Of a DNA stretch of 64,000 nt, positions 59,195 through 64,000 are shown piece by piece. This stretch comes from Medicago truncatula (Eukaryota; Streptophyta; Magnoliopsida; Fabales; Fabaceae). The position numbers were made by a program, and so were the translations under genes. Where the stretch lies: positions 2,320,501 through 2,384,500 of the forward strand of contig NC_053045.1 in the NCBI RefSeq assembly GCF_003473485.1, given 5' to 3'. Within the stretch, counting starts at the first letter, position 1. The number at the start of each line of letters is the position of its first letter. The notes beneath the pieces were generated by a model, which did not search any database, was not told the DNA's origin, and was given only the letters and a program-made list of their open reading frames with translations.

Positions 59195-60422
59195 TTATTC
59201 ATCAGAATCAGAATCCACTTCAATTGGACATGATCCATCATCTACATTGGCCATTGGATCGTACAAGGGCGAGCTAGGATCGATGCACCCTGGAACAAGA
59301 TTCAGTTCGCAGCGATCACCCTGAAAAGATTTTTTTCGATCATCGTTTAGAAAACCAACTCTATTACAATGATTTAAAGAGTAACTACAAGTGGTTGAGC
59401 TAAGACATTCGAAGATGTATGAATCAAATTTTGACTACTAATATAACATCCTAAGAATTGAAGAATGTAGTACTCACCCCTTCTTTTGATAAATTACCAA
59501 TCATAGCACATTTTTCTATAACTGCAGTTGTGTCTGGAAATATTGCTTGTTCACATGCTCCTTCTTTACTTAGTTCCTCTGCCAAGCCCTATCACAAAAA
59601 TAAGACACATTATCAAATGCCCTAATTTTTTTTTTTTATTATTATTATTTTATGATAGAGAGGGGCTCATATTCCTTGTAGTCGTGAAATGGTGTAGTTA
59701 TGGATGTCAGTCATTGGATGGAAATCGAATGATTCATATTTTAACTTCATCAAATGAAATTTACAGTACAACTCAAAATTCAAATCATCTAATCTTCGTT
59801 TACAGTTGACATTCCAAGTGTTGAAAACATTGACTACAGAAATCCATCTTTGTTCGAGAAATATCTAGAAGAACTTATTTGAGCTTATCTCGTGTCATAA
59901 AACGCTTACATTAGTGTTTAAATGTTGATATAAATAGATATTATGATATGTACATAAATTGTACCTCATTAAAGAATTCAATTGGCTTGTTCTGTAAAGG
60001 CTTAGGGACTTGAAATTGCAATCTATATGGACCATCCCAATCTACTCCATTTGTAAATGAGAAGATCAAGTTTAAAGCTACACAAAGAAAGAAAGAAGAG
60101 AAGTTAAGAAAAGGACACTGAATAATTTTGTCCTCAAAGTAAAATAAATGTTTGGATTGATAATGAGTTTGGCAGAATCGGCTATCATAATTTTAGCCAA
60201 AACTACACCTTAGTTTAGAGCTTAATAAAAACATCAAAATGACAGTGTGATTTTGCCAAACTTACTGTTAATTCAAACATACAATTATAAATTAAAGTAA
60301 CATATTACCATGTTTAGGAACACATATTTGAATGCTGTATATAGGAGAATCAGCTTTGCCTCTATCCTTTCTGAGCATAGCTCTTGGTTCACCACCGCAC
60401 ATAATTGGTTGATTAAAACCTC
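59195..60422 (-). CDS. PIFI: PIFI (post-illumination chlorophyll fluorescence increase) 3' exons, 5' part not in view
   Basis: Four exons on the minus strand: 60309-60422, 59965-60077, 59478-59588 and 59195-59320. They join in frame to 153 codons plus a stop: [72 protein letters not shown], then [20 protein letters not shown] and an acidic end DSDSDE. This matches chloroplast PIFI (At3g15840, about 268 aa), an NDH-linked factor in chlororespiration. About 110 N-terminal residues, including the transit peptide, are missing. The first exon opens with a normal acceptor (GTTTAG), so the 5' exons may lie beyond a transposon-swollen intron past 64000, or the gene may be truncated. No stop interrupts the visible exons. 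The gene converges with EGY3. Confidence 0.82.
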
Positions 60423-60931
60423 CTAAACATGCAAAATTAAACTTAAATTGAGAAAAATGACAGTAAAACGAACACTAAACATTAACATCCATAGTCTACT
60501 TAAGAAAATATATTTCATTACAAGAATTAAGTATTACGCAAATTACTCTCCTTATAAAATTGTTCTAGAAAATTACACAATCCTCTTTAGATAAACTTAA
60601 ATTACACTCTTTTTATTTGAAAAATAAATACGTATCAAACTTTATAACAAGCTTCTTATGAATACACGCTGATCATTCAGAGTTTCGATCGAAACGTAAG
60701 TAAAACTAGTAACATGTTCCCCTAAGAAAAAAAGAAAGAAACTCGTAACATGTTAAAACAACAACTCTTGTTAAAAACAATATATCAGATAGTTGGTCAA
60801 TTTTGTTTTCGTCTCTCCAAGTGTAGAATGATTTATAGTGTCATCTGTTATTTTATCTTAAGATTACAAATTACAACCAGACCCGATGATGTGGCTGTAC
60901 AAATAGATAATTCGCACAACGGATAATGCTC

Positions 60932-61602
60932 GCAATGTAGCCTCGATACGTATACGGATACGGGTACGATACGATACAAAACGGGTATGTGGATACACAA
61001 ATTTTTTAAAATTTAGGATACAATACGTTATGATACATTAAGAAAAATTTATAATAAAACTTATATGTATGTAAAATACTTGAAGAAAATTAACACCGAT
61101 TACTCTTCATTATTGTATTATTATAAAAGTTACAATTTAAAAAAAAATAATACATGTGATCAAAATAATTTTTTTTTAAAGTTTTTTTATAAACCATTTA
61201 CATTTTCATATGTTGGGATATCGAGAGAAACATCATTAAAAGAACTCAACACAAATTTTATCTAATATTGATTAACTGAATCATCTCTCTCTTGCTATGT
61301 TCATCTACAAGAAGTATAATTTTAAGTGTTTTCATCAAGAATTTGAATCATATACATCTATAATAAATTTTTATAACATTGTCTCACTTTTTTACTGTTC
61401 ATCATTTTTTAGGATATATATATGTGAAGTATCATTGTGTATCTATCATTGTGTATCTGTAGAGTATCACATAAGTATTCGATAAAATATTTATTAAAAA
61501 TTAAAATAATTAATTCTGATACTTCATGGGTACGTATTCGCGAGTATTCATATCCAATACGAGTATATATCCGTTTTGGAGTATTCGAGCTTCATAACTC
61601 TA
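60932..61602. mobile_element. TIR element with GATACG/CGTATC repeats
   Basis: Arms start near ATGTAGCCTCGATACGTATA (left) and, inverted, ATGAAGCTCGAATACTCC (right). The left arm is rich in GGATACGGGTACGATACG, the right in GTACGTATTC and ATCCAATACGAG. It lies upstream of the visible PIFI exons, probably in an intron. No transposase; target duplication not resolved. Confidence 0.55.
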
Positions 61603-61908
61603 TAGACTCTTCATGTTTGCTCAAAAGCTACTCAATTTATAGGAACGTATCTCTTGATGACACGTATATATCGGTAGATACATTTCAATTAGGTTTTTAT
61701 TTCCACCCGAGCTATGGAGCATTAAGGTTACCTTCTTGCACAAGGCCTCGCAATCATTAAGATCAATTTATTCATATTTTTATTTAAGAAATAACATTTG
61801 TAGAACCATTTTATAATAATTAGGTTATCTCAAAAATTGTGATAAAATAATTATACAAATATCATTTCTTTTTTATTTATTTAGCGGTTTTTTCTAGATT
61901 ACCTTTGA

Positions 61909-62046
61909 AGAATGGTGGGTAATTTATCCACCAACCAATGAAAATGAGCAATTTGTTGGTCGGGTCAAGATAGTTCATGGATACCACTTAAAAATGTATT
62001 TATGTGGCTTATGTGTATTAGTTGGAGTAAATTACCCACCATTCTT
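61909..62046. mobile_element. Short foldback element
   Basis: GAAGAATGGTGGGTAATTTA (61909) is the exact inverse of the stretch ending at 62046, with a CCACCAACCAAT/ATTAGTTGG inner match. May be an independent MITE or the outer end of the hAT-type unit that follows. Confidence 0.6.
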
Positions 62047-62372
62047 CTATGGGTACCCTAGTTGTCACCTTATTTAGCCCATTAACCTCTTTGGCCTCAA
62101 ACAAAACTCACTCAAAGAACCGTTCTCAACTTTCCTCTCGTTCTCTCAACCTCATTCAACATGTAAGAATCCCCAAACTTCATTCTTTTTGCTTTTCAAT
62201 GATTTTGATTATTCTTCGTTCCAGATTTTGATTATACTTTTTCTTGTAGTATCAAAGTTATATGTATTAGGTTAACAAATTAATCTATTTACTAAATGCC
62301 GATACTGATTTTTATGTTTCTTATTCAAAAATTTACACTGCTTTTACTTTCAATTTGTGGAAGACAAAGATA

Positions 62373-62636
62373 GGCCTGTTTGGATAAACAGATTATTTAC
62401 AGCTTATAGCACAAACACTTTCATAAGCTAGTTTTATAGAAAAGATAAAATAATATTACGTTGTTTTTGTATTATGCTATAAGTTGTTTTAATATAAGCT
62501 ATATTGGAGAACTTATGAAAATAAGGTGAAAAAAGTTTATGAATATTGTCATAAGCTGTTTTTAAAAATTCTCCCAAACAGTTTCAAAAAACTTATGTCA
62601 GTAGATAAACTCGGATAAATCAATCCAAACAGACCC
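62373..62636. mobile_element. Dispersed MITE family, copy 3
   Basis: Begins GGCCTGTTTGGATAAACAGA and ends CAATCCAAACAGACCC (inverse match), with AAGATAAAATAATATT and TTATGTCAGTAGATAAACTC inside. The best-preserved copy of the family in this window; it sits in the 5' leader of the hAT-type ORF. Confidence 0.65.
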
Positions 62637-62900
62637 ATTGTAGCAGAGAGAGAGGATTCTTTTGGCTTAATCTTTTGATTCTAGGTAGCATTATGTTACT
62701 AAATTACTAATTTTTATTTTCATTTGAGAATTGCTAGGTTTCATTTACTGACTGCACAATCCTTCACGCTCAATTCCTAGCTGTGGAGAACGCCGAGTTG
62801 CACTGATTCACTCGACGGTAAAGGGAAAGCTACGGAGTTGATTTGTTTTTTCAACTCAGTAGTGAGTGACAAATTTCAGGTTCTGAATTCTTTTCTCAAT

Positions 62901-63677
62901 ATGCCTCCTAAGTTTAGAAAGTATGAATCCGGATATGAGAAACGTAAGAAAAAGAAAAAACTTGAAGAGTTTATTCAATCTCAAAGAGGAGCTCTTGATA
63001 AATTTCTTATAAAAGAACCACAAATTCCTGTTGAAAATCAGAATGTCGGTAATGTTAATGTTGATGTTGAAATTCTTGAAAATGTGGTTACAACTGAGAA
63101 GAGTAATATGGAGAATGAAAGTGTTGATTTGGAAAATAGAGGTGATGTTAATGGTGATGATGTTAATTTGAATAATGAAGATGATAATCTGGAGGATAAT
63201 GTTAATGACAATGTAGAGCATGGAAACCCATCTGAACATTTGTTTGATATATTTGATCCAAGAAATTGGGATGCTCTTGATTCTAAAATGATTGATTTAT
63301 TAGTTATGGAAGGTCCTAAAAGAGATTTGTCCGTTGTGAATGGTCCTAAAGATAAACTTTCTAGACGCTTTACGTCTAATTTGTATACTAGAGTTTTATC
63401 AAATGGAGAGAAGTGTGATAGAGATTGGCTTGTTTATTCGAAAGAGTTTGATAAAGTATTTTGTTTTTGTTGTAAAGTTTTTAAAAGAGTGATTAGTAAA
63501 GGTCAATTAACAAATGAGGGTTTTGGTGATTGGTCACATGTTGGTGGAAGACTTAGAGAGCATGAGAGAGGCATGGAACATGGTAAGAATATGACTACTT
63601 GGTATGAGTTGCGTCAAAGGCTGCAAAAGAATCAGACTATTGGTAAAACGTTTCAAAGACTAATTGAGAAAGAGTAA
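62901..63677 (+). CDS. TTF-type zinc-finger protein, N-terminal part of a hAT (Tip100/ZMYM1-like) transposase
   Basis: The 258-residue frame starts MPPKFRKYESGYEKRKKKKK. The basic N terminus and ALDKFL motif are followed by an acidic, Asn/Asp/Val-rich stretch (about 50-135). About residues 140-245 hold the TTF zinc finger (DPRNWD, KDKLSRRFTSNLY, RDWLVYSKEFDKVFCFCCKVF, GFGDWSHVGGRLREHERGMEH). The frame ends after KTFQRLIEKE, where full transposases continue for 400 or more residues with DUF4371 and the hAT dimerisation domain; nothing comparable follows in the next 320 bp. So it is a truncated, non-autonomous relative or a short DNA-binding derivative. An open stretch upstream (from 62838) lacks an ATG. 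Confidence 0.75.
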   Translation: MPPKFRKYESGYEKRKKKKKLEEFIQSQRGALDKFLIKEPQIPVENQNVGNVNVDVEILENVVTTEKSNMENESVDLENRGDVNGDDVNLNNEDDNLEDNVNDNVEHGNPSEHLFDIFDPRNWDALDSKMIDLLVMEGPKRDLSVVNGPKDKLSRRFTSNLYTRVLSNGEKCDRDWLVYSKEFDKVFCFCCKVFKRVISKGQLTNEGFGDWSHVGGRLREHERGMEHGKNMTTWYELRQRLQKNQTIGKTFQRLIEKE

Positions 63678-64000
63678 CCTTTTGGAGACAATGCAATATG
63701 AAGACTTTGATGAATTTGTTTCAAAAAGTGTTAGATTGATGACTCTTTTTAAGTATCTAGTAGACTGATATTAGTTAGAAGTGTTACAATTTAACTAAAG
63801 TAGTTTGACTTTTTGGTGCTTCATTTGGTAACATTGAGTTTTTGATGTTATTGATTAGAACATGGTTCTTTCTTATGTTATCTACAAGGATGGCTCTTTT
63901 TGATGTTATTAATGGTATTTACAATTTAAATAAATTATGACTCCTTTTGAATTTTTGGTACTTCTTTCTATCAGGGGTTTACTAGATTACCCCTGAACCG
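63678..64000. other. 3' flank of the TTF ORF
   Basis: AT-rich, no reading frame. CTAGATTACCCCTGAA near 63983 resembles CTAGATTACCTTTGAA at 61897 in direct orientation, perhaps related ends of the surrounding transposon. Confidence 0.35.

Noticed and set aside
61700-61760. Minus-strand frame with DCEALCKK before a GT, considered as an upstream PIFI exon
   Set aside because: It does not resemble the N-terminal half of PIFI as I recall it, has no clear acceptor, and lies just beyond the TIR element; more likely chance.

Overview
This is nuclear DNA of a flowering plant, most likely a legume of the Medicago type. The evidence is split genes with GT-AG introns, AT-rich spacers, chloroplast-targeted proteins, a DYW-class PPR gene and dense small transposons (Stowaway, hAT, Mutator, Harbinger, Helitron and tRNA-derived SINEs). 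The species is inferred from general familiarity; no search was possible.

Layout. 1-7.3 kb is a transposon patchwork: a split Stowaway-like element, hAT elements (one carrying a nested MULE foldback), a Helitron with both termini, and a LINE 3' fragment. 7.3-9.5 kb (-) holds an intronless PPR-DYW gene. 10.4-12.0 kb is a Mutator-like element with a short spliced PB1-like gene. 13.3-17.6 kb (-) is a DAYSLEEPER-like domesticated hAT transposase gene with a probable 5'-UTR intron full of repeats. 20.5-26.2 kb (-) is a complete nine-exon SRP54 gene. 27.2-28.8 kb is a partial duplicate of its promoter and first exon, split by a solo LTR. 30.0-33.8 kb is a PIF/Harbinger transposon with both ORFs open. 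34.2-35.7 kb is a MULE foldback with very long inverted repeats. 38.4-42.4 kb (-) is a five-exon CUE-domain gene. 44.4-45.6 kb (-) is a decayed PTI1-like kinase gene. 45.6-51.4 kb is repeat-rich spacer. 51.4-54.0 kb (+) is PDCT/ROD1 (lipid headgroup exchange), 54.8-58.1 kb (+) is EGY3 (a plastid protease homologue lacking the zinc ligands), and 59.2-60.4 kb (-) is the 3' part of PIFI. The right end carries a hAT-type TTF zinc-finger ORF.

The genes do not form one pathway. Several are housekeeping (SRP54, CUE, PPR), and PDCT, EGY3 and PIFI act in lipid or plastid functions. The PTI1-like, PDCT and PIFI set recalls the neighbourhood of At3g15820, At3g15840 and At3g15890 in Arabidopsis (from memory), so this looks like an old conserved block loosened by transposons. 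For SRP54, CUE, PDCT and EGY3, the exon joins given here keep the frame from start codon to stop.

I found no convincing new biological system. The most unusual structures are the Harbinger element bounded by a 43/44-bp copy of host sequence, the SRP54 promoter/exon duplicate with its solo LTR, a GC-AG intron in SRP54, and transposon-derived short genes.
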